Shown here piece after piece: positions 11,823-25,013 of a stretch of DNA of 64,000 nt. The notes beneath the pieces are model-generated. The model had not been told where the DNA came from and searched no databases. It saw only the letters and a list, made by a program, of their open reading frames with translations. Every line of letters starts with the position of its first letter. Position 1 is the first letter of the stretch. This stretch comes from Colius striatus (Eukaryota > Chordata > Aves > Coliiformes > Coliidae): the NCBI RefSeq assembly GCF_028858725.1, contig NC_084763.1:52584152-52648151 (forward strand), read 5' to 3'. Both the position numbers and the translations under genes were made by a program.

Positions 11823-13326
11823 GAGTAGACTTTATCCTTTTTAAGAAAGAAAAAGATATATGCAACTGCCACTCTAGTAAGTGACCTCTAACTATTAGCA
11901 GCAGTGTAAAAGTACATGGAAAATAATACAAAATGCAATTTGGAGTACCTGTGTGTGTTTTGGATGGGTCTACTAATTTTTATTGATAGTTGCTTAGAAA
12001 CATTAGGGGGTTTTCTGTCTGGTGTCTGAACATGATATGGAAACTATTAATGTACTGTTAATTACTGTTTCCGTAGGGTTTAAGTATTGAAACAGATAAG
12101 GAGCATGCTATAGAGAAGGAAACAACTTCTTTCTTAGGCAAGGTAAAATGGTCTATCAAGAAATGTAGAAAGAGGAGTGTTTTCTGATTTATCCTTTCCC
12201 AACCCTCCCCCAGCCCCTCAAGGTCACATGGCTGTCTGAAAACATAGTGTGGAAATTATTATTCTGTATTAGTTTGAGAATACACTAAGTTTACGTCCAC
12301 AAGGGACTTGTCATGTCGTTACTCTCTACTTAGAACAGAATACCAAAAGAAAGTGAGCTATTGGAAGATATTCAGATAATATTCAGTATAACAGAGCTGA
12401 GAGATAATATTTCTGCATTGCTCTCCAGCAGTGATCCATCCACCTTTAGGACTTCTTATATAGTTTTGATCATTGCACTTTTCAGAAAGAAAAATCAACA
12501 GGAAGACTATATCAGCAATAAAAAGATGCAATTTTAGACCAGAAGGGGGAAGCTGTTGAGGAATAACTGGATGCATTGTTTTTCCAGTCCATTCCAGGCT
12601 CCTAAAGTAAAATTATAATAATTTGTTATTACTTACTACCTTTAATAAATTCAGAAATAAAGAAATATTTAATTTAATTTGCAACCAGAATGTTTAAATT
12701 CAGATTTGAGAACACATGTAGGGGTAGGCACGTAACTAGGGTATGTTACTTAGACCATTTTTGAAAGCTTTCTTTGACTATCTATTCAGCTCCTAAACTC
12801 CATCTTTTGAAAACAGTGTAAGCAGACTCAGTTGTATTTTAGAGCATGGAAATTAACTGATGAGACCCTTGAGGCATTATTTTTTTCCATATATGAAATC
12901 ATATACTTGCTTAGCACTAAATTGCATATTCATATAGCACTGTTTACACTGTTAATGCAAACTGCGTATGACTCCGAAGCTGAGAATTACTGAAAGCTCA
13001 TTCTCATGCTGGTAACACAGCTCTGCAAAGCAAGCAAGTTTATTTCCAAAATTATTTTGTCACTGAGTATTTTTACTCTCAGGTTAGGCCTTCCTTCAGG
13101 TTGTTGAGATAAATTTAATTTACTTAGGTCAAGCTTCTGATTTTTTTTTCTTTATCTGTCACCAAAAATTGCCTGGAGAATTTCTGTGAGTGTTTGTTAG
13201 GAATTAAAGGAGATTTAGAGGAAATGTTACCGTAGGCCTCTTCTAGGTTGCATTATTTTGTGGCCTGCACATGTTGTTAAGCCACTATTGCATTACTTTG
13301 TAGCCATTTTATTCTTTACTTTCAGG

Positions 13327-14462
13327 TGTAGTGGTTTTGCCTGGGCCAGGTTTTGGTAGTGGGGGGTGGCTTCTTTAAACAAAGATGTGCCAGAAGCTTC
13401 CCCTGTATCTGACAGGGCCAATTCTAAGATGGATCCTGCAGATGACCCAGGCCTGGCCAATTTGTGACTGAGGTAACACCTCTGTGAATAACGTATTGGA
13501 GAAGAGGAAGAAGTTGCTGTGCAAACTACATCAGCAACAGGGAGTGAGAGTGTGAGAACATCTCTTCAGAAACCAAGGTCAGTGGAGAAGGAGGGCAAGG
13601 AGGATGCTTAGGCCTTGAAAGAAAGACTCTCCTGTGACCTGTGGTGAGGACCACGGTGAGGCAGCTGTGCCCCTGCAGTCCATGGAGGCCACTGGAGAGC
13701 AGTGACCCACTCACAACCCGTGCAAGAGCCCATGCCAGAGCGAGTGGATGCCTGCAGGAGGCTGTGACTCCATGGCAAGCTCACCCTGGAGAAAGTTCCT
13801 GGCAGAACCTGGTAGCCCGTGGGGAGAGAGGAGCCCACGCCAGAGCGGGTTTGCTGTCAGGACTTGTGATCCTGTGAGGGACTCGGGCTGGAGCAGTTGG
13901 TACCTGAAGGACTGTTCTCCTGGTGGGTGACCCGTGCTGGGGGGTCAGGGTGTGAGGAGCTGCCCTCGTGGCAGGCCCCATGCTGGAGCAGTCTGTGAAG
14001 AATTGTAGCCCATGGGAAGGACCCGCGCTGGAGAAATTCATGAAGGACCGTCTTCTATGGGAGAGACCCCACAGTGTAGCAGTGGGAAGTGTGAGGAGGC
14101 CTCCCCCTGAGAAGATGCAGCGGCAAAGTCCATCTGTAATGAACTGACCACAACCACCATCCGCTGCGCTGCTGAGGGGGAAGGAAGGAGAGTCCTGGGA
14201 GGAGGGAGGGGTGGGGGGAGGTGTTTTAAGATTTGATTTTATTTCTCATCGCCCTGCTCTGATAGTTTATTAAGAAATCAAACTTTTTTCTCCCCAAGTT
14301 GAGTCTGTTTTGCCCCTGACACCAATTCCTATTGATCTCCCTGTCCTTATCGCGACTCACAAACCTCTGGTTATATTTTTCTCTCCCCTGTCCAGATTAG
14401 GAGGGGGAGTGATAGACTGATTTGGTGGGCACCTGGCACCCAGTCAGGGCTACACCACCACA
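13327..14462 (+). mobile_element. ERV LTR, sense to DNAJC1
   Basis: The element starts TGTAGTGGTTTTG and ends CACCACA, again an imperfect inverted terminal match. CTTTC occurs at 13319-13323 and 14463-14467 and may be the target duplication, with three extra bases (AGG) between it and the TG start. Inside are GC-rich tandem units of the form 'cccatgggaaggaccc.cgctggag', a 'gtgttttaagatttg' block, 'gagtctgttttgcccctgac', and a 3' block 'ctctcccctgtccag...ggtgggcacctggca'. No internal retroviral genes follow, so this is probably a solo LTR. The usual AATAAA near its 3' third is lost (tttattaagaaatc at this place). Confidence 0.87.
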
Positions 14463-17400
14463 CTTTCCTATTAGGCAACCTAATATGTGGAGCTGGAAGA
14501 GGAATGAGCAACTTATTAGAGGACATGTTTTGTTACATCTAATCTCATTCTGTCCTTTCTACAAATATTCATGCAAGGATATATGTATTTATTGTTTCTG
14601 GAATCATTCTATTGATGAATCATTGCCAAGTAATTTCTCTCCCAGTAGGCTTTCTTTCATATTCTTTGTTCTGATTTGATTTTACATGATTTGTAACACA
14701 CGTTATTTTCATGAGAGTTTATTGTTTATCTGAATAATGTTGTTGTTGCATAAAAATCTTGGCCCATGAGAAATCAGTGGGAGATTTATCGTTGTCTTCA
14801 GTGTGACCAGGATTATAATTCTTTTTGGTTTACAGATTCATCATTTTCTCCCAGCTGGAATCTCCTCTTTGTTCCATATTACTATTTGACTCATTCATCT
14901 CTGAAGGTAGAGTTCCAAGTTCTACCTCAACAAGGGGTGAATACTTCTGACTTTTTGATATTTGCTTGCTCTGTAAAGGGGAGATAAAGGTGGAGAGAGT
15001 CAGTGCCTGATCCCTTCCAGCTGGACCAGATGTATGGATAGAAAATCATGTTTCTCATTATTTTTAGTTTTTTGTGTTATCCTGCAGCACTTCTTGACAT
15101 TTGGGTAGTTTTGATATTGCAAGAGCACCTGGCTTGGTTTTACTAAAGCAAGAGCAGTAAAAACTATTTTTGTGCACAGAGCTTTACAAGCTTAGATAAC
15201 CTGGATTTCCTGCATATGCTTCACTTTACTTTTTACCCTTTAATTAGGATTATTAGAAATACCATGAAACAAAAGTATACATAAACATTTGCACAATCGA
15301 TTGGGAGATGCTGGAAATAGAGTAGTTACCATTTTTTTCCAGTTGTTGAACTATAGCCTGTGGTCATCTTGTTCTGAACTCTTCTGTGTTTTTCCCAGCC
15401 TGAGTCATCAAAGCACTGTGTTTCGTGGATGCAATATTGATAACTGAGTGAGCTTTTTAATCATGAATGTTTTATTTGAAAGCTGGCTGTGGAACAATAT
15501 AAACTAACTTTAAATGTACAGAGGAGATCTCTCTGCTTTATAACATTGGAAGGCTATACAAATGCTAAATTATTATTTTGTTAGTTTAAAAAGTGTAGTT
15601 TTGACAATTAAATCTTAGTCATTTTATAGTCTTGCACATTTCATAATTGCCAGCTAGCCTGCCACCTGCTCTCTTCTGCCTTGAATCTTCCCACATCTGT
15701 GCTGCTTTGAAATCTGAGTATGCTTCTTCTTTAGTAGCAAATAACATGGTGCTTGTTCTCATTGGATGTCATATGACAGATTACCTGAATACAGTTTCCA
15801 GGCTTTAAAAAAATGTTAATTCCTTAAGCAAGCGGTTTGTATCTTAGCAGGATTAAAGTGCTGTGTAAACCAGCTGTTTTAATAAATTGGCCTTGGAGGG
15901 GCAGGGTTATTTTGTTTTAGTATGCTACCTGAGATCATCTAATTTTGAAACAGTTTTCTTTTTCTAACCAGTGAAATAAATACAGTCTCTTCAATGTGTG
16001 TATTATATGTCTCTCTTATTCCTGGGACAGGTACAAGTAAGCAACTACCAATGTGAGGTTCCTAATGGTATCTGGCTAGTGTACTTTGACACAGAGTTTG
16101 CTATACCTCAAGAAAGTAAATCACTCTCTGTGCCCATTGAATTTCAGGCTCTATATTGCGACTGCCAGCGACCATATGTGTTAGTGTCAGTTATGAAGCT
16201 ATTCACTAGGAGCTAGTCTAAGCTCTTAATACATTTTAACCTAAGCTCCAAACTCTCATCAAATTGTGATGACTTTGAGTCACTATTGATCTGGCCCATA
16301 TTGAATTTAGTAACCCTGAGGTGTAAATCTCAGTCTTCTATTACCAAGCTCTTCTGCAACGTAGTGTTACCAAAAAGATACTTAATTAAAAAAGAACAAA
16401 ACAAACCACGCAAAAATCTGCATTAGAGTAGTACTGAAAGTGTTAAGTCAGAAAGATTGTTAGAAGACTCCAGGCTTTTCTGTGGTTCATTATGCTTTGT
16501 GTCACTGCAAAGTGGTGAATTCAGCCCAAGTAGAATATTGGAGTTTGCATTTTCGAATAACTGTACAGTTTGTCTTACAGATAACACCTACAGTTATCAT
16601 ATTTACATTACAGTTATTAGTGTTAATGAAAATGCTACTTTCTCCTATACACATACTGTTAAAAAGAGATGTTTAAGTCTACCTGTATAATATACTCAAG
16701 CTCTTGCCTGAGATCAGTGAAGACTTACAGAACAATGTGTACATATTTCTTCTGTGTAGCAGAATGATATTGATAAAACATTGCTGATGGCAGGTGGGAC
16801 AATGTGGAGAAGGCACCCTTTTGTTACATACTGCATGTGCAAAGTAGGGAGCAAAATATGCTTTACCAAAACAGTAGACAGACTCCTTGGCTGTTCCAAA
16901 AGGTTTGTGTAATATTTTTTGTCCCACACATACGTGTTAGTGATTCTTTTCCTCTCTCTCTTCCACCTTGCTAGCTGTCATGTCACTTAACATAATGAAC
17001 AAAACTAGAAAAAACTTGGAATTTTTCAAATATCATACTTAACAGCCAATGTTTCTGTGGGGTTTATAGAGGCTTGTAATCTTTTTGTTTATGTGAAAAT
17101 TGAACCAGAGCACACTATTTCTAGCAAATTAGTGGGTCAAGTTCTAGACAACTGGCGTGTTTTTTATTGGTTTAGAGTAGATTTGTGTACTCACAGAATC
17201 ATCTTTCCTTAAATGTAGACAATGACCTTCTTTTCAGTCTTTTATCTTAAATATTTATTTAAGCCTCTATGGAATATCTTTCAGGAGAGACTAAATGTGA
17301 TTTTTTTAACAAAAAAATTAATTATTAAGTTTTCCTTGGAGACAATGACCCACATCTTTAAATCTAGACTAAGACTTCTCTGCTTTTGAGCTGTGAATAT

Positions 17401-19803
17401 GAAATCATTGGGGTCAGAAATCTAATTTCATCTGCCATATTAAGCATGCAATGTTTTTAAGCCTCAGCTTTTCTGAAGGTAAAATAGTTATAGGATAATA
17501 ACGATACATTCTTTAGCTAACATCTCAGGTTGGTGTTTTCAATGTTATCAAAGAACAACAAATTGTATTTGTAAATACAAAGTGAAGAAAATAAGTTGTA
17601 GCAATGGATTCAGAGAAAATAATTGTTGTGACTGGGCCAAATGTCAGAAGTAAGAACTAAGAAGTTTTGCCTAAAATAGGTCAGGAAAATATAAAGACTG
17701 TGGATAAACACTAACTGAAGAATTGCTGTGTAAGAATGTGGAATTTATGTATTTCTTTTTCTGCCTTTCTCTCTTTGACCAATTAGCTAGGTTGGATAGG
17801 TTAACAAAGCATTGGAAACTTTCTTTATTCTTTTATTTATATAAAGTAATGGTGTATTTATAAAATGCATAATTCAGTAATGCTCTGCTCTCAGATTTGC
17901 CATGCTCAGGCTGGCTAGAACTAGTTCGAGTGGAGAGATGTTGTAATCTATGCAAGCAGGAAAGTCATGCTATGAGCCCTTAAGGAGAATATTAAAAAGC
18001 ATCTAAGTGATATAGAGAAATTATTGATATGAGAGCCAGGGGAAAAGTTTTTTGGAAACAGTGTGTTTCACAGCACAACCAAAATTCAGTGTAGATTGCA
18101 AGGGAAACAAGCAGAGAAAATACGTATTTCCCTAAGTACATTTCCTAAAGATAATAACAAAATGTTGTATAAATGCTTATACACCAGTTTAAAGAAACCT
18201 CAGCTATTCATATGTATAGAATTAAGGGCATACAGTTGACAAGTGCCTGATATTTCCTGATCTTGATTGAATTTTTAAACTTTCTATCTAATTAAATATA
18301 GTTGCATAGGTGCATATTTTGCACGGACAAGAAGAGTAATACACAGCTTTCAATACCATGCTATAGATGCTGTGGTGGCAAGTTCTAGCTTTCAGTTGTT
18401 TTTCAACTGAATCTGTATTCCAGAAGAAGTGATTGCTGTGACTTCCTGTCATTCAATCTGACTAGTTTTACAGCTATGTTTTCCATATGTAGTCCTCATT
18501 TTTTTGGGTCTGTCAGTTGGAAACTACTCAAGAGCTCAAGTTAATTGTACAAAGTGTTAATCTGCGTGGACAAACACAGAATTTTCAAAATGCAACTGTG
18601 TCTGCATCAGGCAGCACTACAGCCTCAGTTTAGACACCTGCCTGAGTCCAAACTAGGGCTATATAGCTTCAGTTATATTAACTTTTGGAACTTGGATTAG
18701 ACTTCTTAATTTACCTCAAGTCTTGAGTCCTTCCTCTCAGCCTGGGACAGATGTAGAAAAACATCTGGTGAGGCAGCTCCAATTTAGCCCAGTTGGGACC
18801 AGGAGGTAGTGGAAATCCTGATCTTCCTTGGCAATGCTCCCTCCTTGTCACCTCACAAAACAACGTCACTCCTGTCTCAACTGCAAAAGGAAGAGCAGAG
18901 AAACAGAAGAAAGGGATTCTAGTTGCACATCTAAGGAGTAGAAGCTGAAGGAAGGTATGAAAGCTGGTTAATCACTACGACCTTGCCCCATGTTCTCCTG
19001 TCCATCCAACAGAAGGGAGAGAGTGCAGTCCAGCATTGACACAGTATATTCTCAGAATTTTACCAATAAATGAAAGGCAGGGATGATGCATATCCCTGAA
19101 ATGGGATTTTCACAGGATCTACAACTTAGGGAGCAGAAAGAATTTGCAGTTTATGGCACTGGCTGCTGTAGTTGCAATTCACTGCTGCTCTTTTCAGTGT
19201 TTCAACATAAATTTGAGAAGTGCAGACAGTTGCAAAATACTTTGGGTTATTTTTGGTATAAATTTAGCTGTCATTAAATTGAAGAATTAAGTTGGCTCCA
19301 AATAAATCTAGTTTTAATTTATAAATGTAAATAAATATTGATGTTTCTATATATTATTTTGCAGACAAACCAATTTAAATCTGGTTAGATTCAATATCTA
19401 CATTTCTTTCACAATGTACAGTGCTGCTGCTTTCCTTTTCTTCCACTATAGTGAGTCTTGGTCAATTTATTTATAGAAATTTCCAAGAAATTATAATGTA
19501 GGGTAAGGTCCAGCAGCTAAAAATAAACTGAACATTGTGAGATACATTTGACTTTTCTTTTCCCAGTAAAGATAAATATGTAATCCTGCCTTGCCAAGGA
19601 ATGATTTAATACTACTGATATAAGCATTTTGCCACTTAGGAATTTTGAGAGACTCTTAATGTAGTTATTAGGTATTTTCTGTGTAGTTTTTAACAGGCAG
19701 GATGCAGGCTTGATAAGATCACCTTTAGTCTTCAGACCTTCAGTTCGGCCCATTTGAGAATGCAATTGCATTTCATTTAAACAAGTAGGGGTTAAATTGA
19801 AGT

Positions 19804-20620
19804 TGTGCTGGGTTTATGTGGCAAGGTTTTGGTAGCAGGGAGGCTACAGGGGTGGTTTCTGTGAGAAGCTGCCAGAAGCTTCCCCTGTGTCTGATGGAGC
19901 CAATGCCAGATGGCTCCAAGACAAACCCACTACTGGCCAAGACCAAGCCCCTCAGCAATGGTGGTACCACCTCTCTGGTAACATATTTAAGGAGGCAAGG
20001 GGGAAACCTCTGCAATTGCAGCCAGAGAAAGGAGAGACAATATGTGAGAGCAACAACTCTGCAGGCACCAATGTCAGTGAAGGAGGAGGGGCAGGTTGTG
20101 TTTCAGGTGCCACAGCCGATATTCCCCTGGTGCAGCCCCTGGTGAGGCAGGCCCTGCCTCTGCAGCCCATGGATGTGGATCTCTGCTTCACCCACACTAC
20201 AGCAGATGAATGCCTGAAGAAAGCTGTGACCCTGTGAGAAGCCTGCACTGGAGCAGGCTCCTGGCAGCCCATGGAGAGAGGAGCCTGTGCTAGAATAAAT
20301 TTGCTGTCAATACTTGTGCCTCCGTGGAGCAGTTATTTCCTGACAGACCGCACCTCATGGGAAAGACTCATGCTGCAGTAGCTCATGGAGCACTGTCTCC
20401 CATGGGAGGAACCCCACTGGAGCAGGGGAAGAGTATGAGGAGGAGTCCCCCTGTAGAAGAAGGAGAGTCCATTTTGCTGGTGATGGTAATTGCTGAGTGA
20501 TGTCCTTGTCTTGACACACAAACCTTTTGTTATATTTTCTCTTCTCTGTCCAGCTGAAGAAGGGACTGATAGAGCAGCTTCAGTAGGCACCTGGAATCCA
20601 GACAGGACCAAATCACCACA
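19804..20620 (+). mobile_element. ERV LTR with internal deletion, sense to DNAJC1
   Basis: The element starts TGTGCTGGGTTTATGTGGC, continues 'aaggttttggtagcaggg' and 'ccagaagcttcccctgtgtc', and ends 'ggcacctggaatccag...caccaca'. The flanks GAAGT (19799-19803) and TAAGT (20621-20625) match at four of five bases and may be a decayed target duplication. It has the same layout as the copy at 13.3 kb but is about 320 bases shorter; the GGGGGAGGAGG and ttttaagatttg blocks are missing. It contains an AATAAA at 20294-20299 created by substitution in a tandem unit. Confidence 0.87.
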
Positions 20621-21058
20621 TAAGTGCACCTTATTGTGATGCAAATTATTTAGCGAACCATTCATTATAAAATGCTACTATGTTACTTATCCAAACACGC
20701 AAAAGAGGAGAGCACTCTTAGTGATGGCACAATGTGAGAAATAGTATGTTGCAGGTGAGATTGGCTTGTCATATTGGTGATGGTGGTGTATAGCATCAGA
20801 TTTTTTACATACACCTCTTTAGGGAACATCAGGCTTCTGACCATCCAAAGTTCTCGCACTGGTGTTCTCTTTTTAATCAGGAGATAAACAACGTGCCTGA
20901 ATTCATCATTTTGTTAAAACATACAAATACAGAAAACACAATACTTCAATTTTTACCATATACTAGGTAATAACTTACAATTCACATTGGAAATGGGATC
21001 ATTACAGCTCTGTAAAGAAACAGTCAACAATCTAGGTAGTAAGATAGTAACTTCTAGC

Positions 21059-21072
21059 GTGTGTGTGTGTGT
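21059..21072. repeat. (GT)7 microsatellite
   Basis: Seven uninterrupted GT units lie in the DNAJC1 intron. The tract is short and probably of little effect. Confidence 0.8.
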
Positions 21073-22639
21073 TTGAGGTTTTTCTAACTGTGCTGATGTT
21101 GACAGGATGTTTACCAGTACCATCGGTATTTTGATGCTTTGGACTTTGTTTTTAATTGTCTTTGTTTGGAAGACTTGCTCAGTCATGGGAGAGGGCATGC
21201 AGGAAGAGCGAGGCTGCCATTAATGGTACATTTACAAGTGGTGCAAAATATGGGACGAAAAAGCTGTGCATGTGAGAAAAGCAAAAGCTAACTTTGACTG
21301 TTAATTAGCCCAGACTTTGTGGTTATGTTTGGGAAATTGACAGGGAGATTCAATGATTATATGTTAAGCAATTTCAGTAATGTTGCCTTTATTTTTAGTT
21401 ACACATGTACTATTTCACGATAATTAACAACTTTGATATTTGGGTTTCTTTTTGAAGTGCAATTTTAAGGCTGCCATCAGAGATTTGCATTCTGATCTCC
21501 CCTCACCCCCTTTTGTTATTACTTGACCATTTGTTCTATTGGAAAATAGAAGTGAAAATTGAGTTTATTGGGTTGTATTTATGACATGTTCCAAGTAACC
21601 TCTTTAGGGTCCTAAATGTGTAGTGTTTGTGATTCCTGCAGGTATATTCTGATGAGACAGTGGATTTATTTTTTCTTCTTTCCTTTTTTCCTCTCTTGAT
21701 AGCTAAACTTCACAGCAGCCTTGAGCCATGTTGAAACATGTTAGGTTGTAGGCAAGATACCATTCTCGATTTTTGTCCTGTACCAAAGAGAACTTGTGTT
21801 TCAAGTTTTGCTATTCTATATAGTAGAATTTTGCCATCTTTGGACATCTTGTCCTTTTGGAGAAAAGTGCTGAATTTTTCCTTTAGGGTTTAACATGCTA
21901 ATAGACCTAACTTGATGAGCCATACTTAGTATAGAAGAAATATTTGAATGGCACTGGTGGAGAGAATTGCTCTGTAATTGTGTGATGTTTGTGCATTTTG
22001 GGATTGCAGAATACCTCCTGCATTGGAGTTTAACAGTAAGAGATCAGAATATTCAGGTTGTTCTAGGGAGCAACTGATTCCTGACAGAGAATGATAGCTT
22101 TGCTAGTGAAAGAATGTAGTTGTGTTTGATGTGGAAGGAAGAATGTTATTTAGATATTAACTGTGGTGCTGAAATACTTATGATTGAGACAATTGAAAGT
22201 ACATTACAAAGGAAGGCAAGGGACAACCTGCTGTCACTTATTTTGGATAAGTGGTTTAAGGTGAATGAGGGTAGGAGAAACAGGTTGCCAGCAAGAGACC
22301 AAGGTAAAAAAAACCAAACCAAACAAATTCAAAAGTTACTGAGATAAGATTTTTATCTTATGATAAAATGTGCTAGGAAGCAAGAAAGAAAAGCTGGAGA
22401 GAGAACAGAAGAGTACAGCAAGTAGTAATGTCTTGTTCTGTATGATACAGTCTGTGAGATGGAGGATGGTTTAGTGTATATGACTTTTCAAAATACCTAG
22501 AACATGCCATGTTATACTGAGGTAGTTTAAAGAAGAGTATGCAGACCAATATATAACAGCTCAATGCTGTTAAATATTTGACACTTGCTGAGTATTTAAT
22601 GAGACAAATAATAACTTTGGAGGGAAAACCAATCCTTAC

Positions 22640-23480
22640 TAATAACAACTAATCATATGCTTTACTTTATCTGCATGCCTTTGTGCTCATCTTCTCAAGT
22701 GAATTTAACAGCATGAACAAAGATTTTTAACATATCAAGTAATCATCAAAAAAGTTGCCACCTGCAGTCTGTTGAGGACTCTTTACCCTCACACTCAATT
22801 CATTGAAGTTCATGGAAGTTAGAAAATTCTTTTCATGAAGATTTTGTTGACCTATGTACTCCAGAAGATTTGCAACTTGATATTCTCTGTCAAACTGAAA
22901 TAATTTTCAAACTGCATTTGAAAATCCAGACAGTGGTGTTTTGAGAGAGAATTAAACAGAAAATGTGTATTTCATTTCTTTGGGAATTTATCTCCACATT
23001 AATGTATCACAGGCCAAAACTAATTACTTATTCAACATGTGTTTTATTTGATCTGCATGCCTGAGTGTCCTACAATCAAATTTACTGAAGAGCTTCTCAC
23101 TTTTTTCTGCATTAAAACAATTGCCTCGAAGCAGCTAACAATTAAAAAATAAATGAGTTAACACTTTGTGCTAAGTGCTACCATTTAAGTTGTAATATGC
23201 AATTAAAAACTACATTTTAATTTCTGTTCAATTACATTGACTGAAATAGTAATTTTAGTGTTATATTTATGAACCATTTAATTGTGACATTTTTCCCGTG
23301 GCTTCTGTGATGGAAAAGTAGATTTGATTTTGAGAACGTGGCAAGAAATAACCTTTTCTCCCCCATGGTTTGCTTTAATAACAAAACAGAAAAAGACAAA
23401 ATTAGGCGGATTTTGTGTAAATATGACAGAACAATTTAATTTCAAGAGCCATCAAAATGTCATAATTTGAATTCTTTTTC
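22640..23480. other. AT-rich block, possible conserved non-coding element cluster
   Basis: This repeat-free stretch is rich in homeodomain-like TAATTA/CAATTA words. It carries two related cores, 'tatctgcatgcct' near 22669 and 'gatctgcatgcct' near 23050, each followed by an 'a(t)gaattta/caaattta' word. It has no open frame of note. Conservation is a guess from texture; only an alignment could show it. Confidence 0.3.
22903..22925. repeat. Perfect inverted repeat, 9-base arms, 5-base loop
   Basis: ATTTTCAAA, loop ctgca, TTTGAAAAT. It lies inside the AT-rich block above. It could form a small hairpin or be a dyad protein site; neither is shown. Confidence 0.7.
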
Positions 23481-24812
23481 ATGGTTTTGAAAACTATCTG
23501 CTTCATAGGAGGAATATTCAGGTTGCCTTATGGTAATGTTGGTAGGTATTTCAGCATTCCTGCATGTATTTGGTCTTGTTAATGGCTATAGGTTGAACAG
23601 CTTCATATTGAGTCTAGATCAAGGCCTGGTAGATGCTGAAGTTTGAAAAAATTAAATTGCAGAGCAGGGAACTTTTTCACATGTGTATCCCTAGATGCTT
23701 TACTCCTTTTTGGCTTTAGCACCTTGTTTAAAAAGAAAATGGTATTGTGAGTTTGATGTAGTTAACTTTTGTGTTAATACCAGAGGCAGCTTGCTATGGA
23801 ACAAGCTCCATATTAAAATTGCTTAGGATTTTCTCTTTCTCTCTCTCTTCTTTCCAGGTCCTCTTAGTGTGGTGAGAATCACTTTGAAATATTCTTTAAC
23901 TTCCAGCCTAAACTCACTGTGAATTAATATGTGTGTGCTCATGTCACAGTTCTGTGATGTGTTAGTCTGTTATGTTCATGTAACTGGGTGCAGGGGTGTG
24001 AACAGGATCAGAAAACCATTCTGGATTAAAGAAAACAAAAACTGGCCTAAAGACCACGTATGGTTTGGGGGTTTTTCTAAGATCTGTTGATCTTTGCCAA
24101 GAACCAGTATTTTAAAACGACTTTTTTTTCTGGTGTTCAGTTCTGTTTCATGACATTTTATATCTTAGGGCTGGAGTGAACCTTATGGCATGTAGCTGTG
24201 TTTCCTTCTGTTAATGACCTGTGCTTTGATTAGGTGCTCAATATACCTCATTTTTGTGAGGGCACAGCAGCTTCACTGCCAAGGAGGGTGGTTCTTCTCT
24301 TTTAGACTTGGTGGATAAGTCATCCCAGAACAGCGTTTCAATTCCTGTCCCAACCTCATGACTCAGTGTCTTCCATACAGCAATGTCAACATGACTGGTG
24401 GATCTGCTTAAAAAAGTATACTGTAAGAAAAAAACCCTGGGATTTCCAAAGCCTGTTGTGAGTGGCCTAGGAGGAGAAGGATGGCAATTAATAACATGCT
24501 GAGTATGTATTGAGGGATGTACTAGAACTGTAGCTCGTGAAATGTCATCCCTTGCACCATAGGAAGGTTGACTTCTGAAAAGAACGCTTGAAATGGAACA
24601 GCAGATTATAGGAGGTTGTACAGCATGGAGCTGTGGGATTTTGGATGCATTTCTGCACTGACTTTAATAGACAGCTCTTTTTTTCCCTCTCAAGCCATGC
24701 AGAATTTTAAAAAGTGTAACTTGGAAAAACTTTTTATCTCTTAATGATTTTTTAACTTGTAAATTACTTACACCTTCACCCAATTTTAACTGTTTTAAGA
24801 GGGTTTTGTGGT

Positions 24813-25013
24813 TCAGGATACAGGAATGAGAACAAATGTATGTCCCTCAGAACATCAGGAAACACTATTTTACTGTGAGAGTCACAGAGCATTGGCAAAG
24901 GTTGCCAAGGGAGGTTGTGGAGTCTCCCTCCTTGGAGGCAGATATTCAAAAGCTCTCTGGTCATGGTCCTCAGCAGCTGGCTTTAGATGACCCTGCTTGT
25001 GTAAAGTGTTGGG
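24813..25013 (+). mobile_element. CR1 3' fragment, sense, abutting an LTR
   Basis: The words 'caggaatgagaacaaatgta', 'tttactgtgagagtcacaga', 'ggcaaaggttgccaagggag' and 'gagtctccctccttggaggc' are CR1 3' region. The final CR1 tail is not present: similarity passes through 'tgaccctgcttgtgtaaagt' and then meets the antisense LTR. Confidence 0.85.

Noticed and set aside
19816..20272. Open frames of about 110 codons on both strands
   Set aside because: They are entirely inside an LTR and built from its tandem units; overlapping frames on both strands are open.
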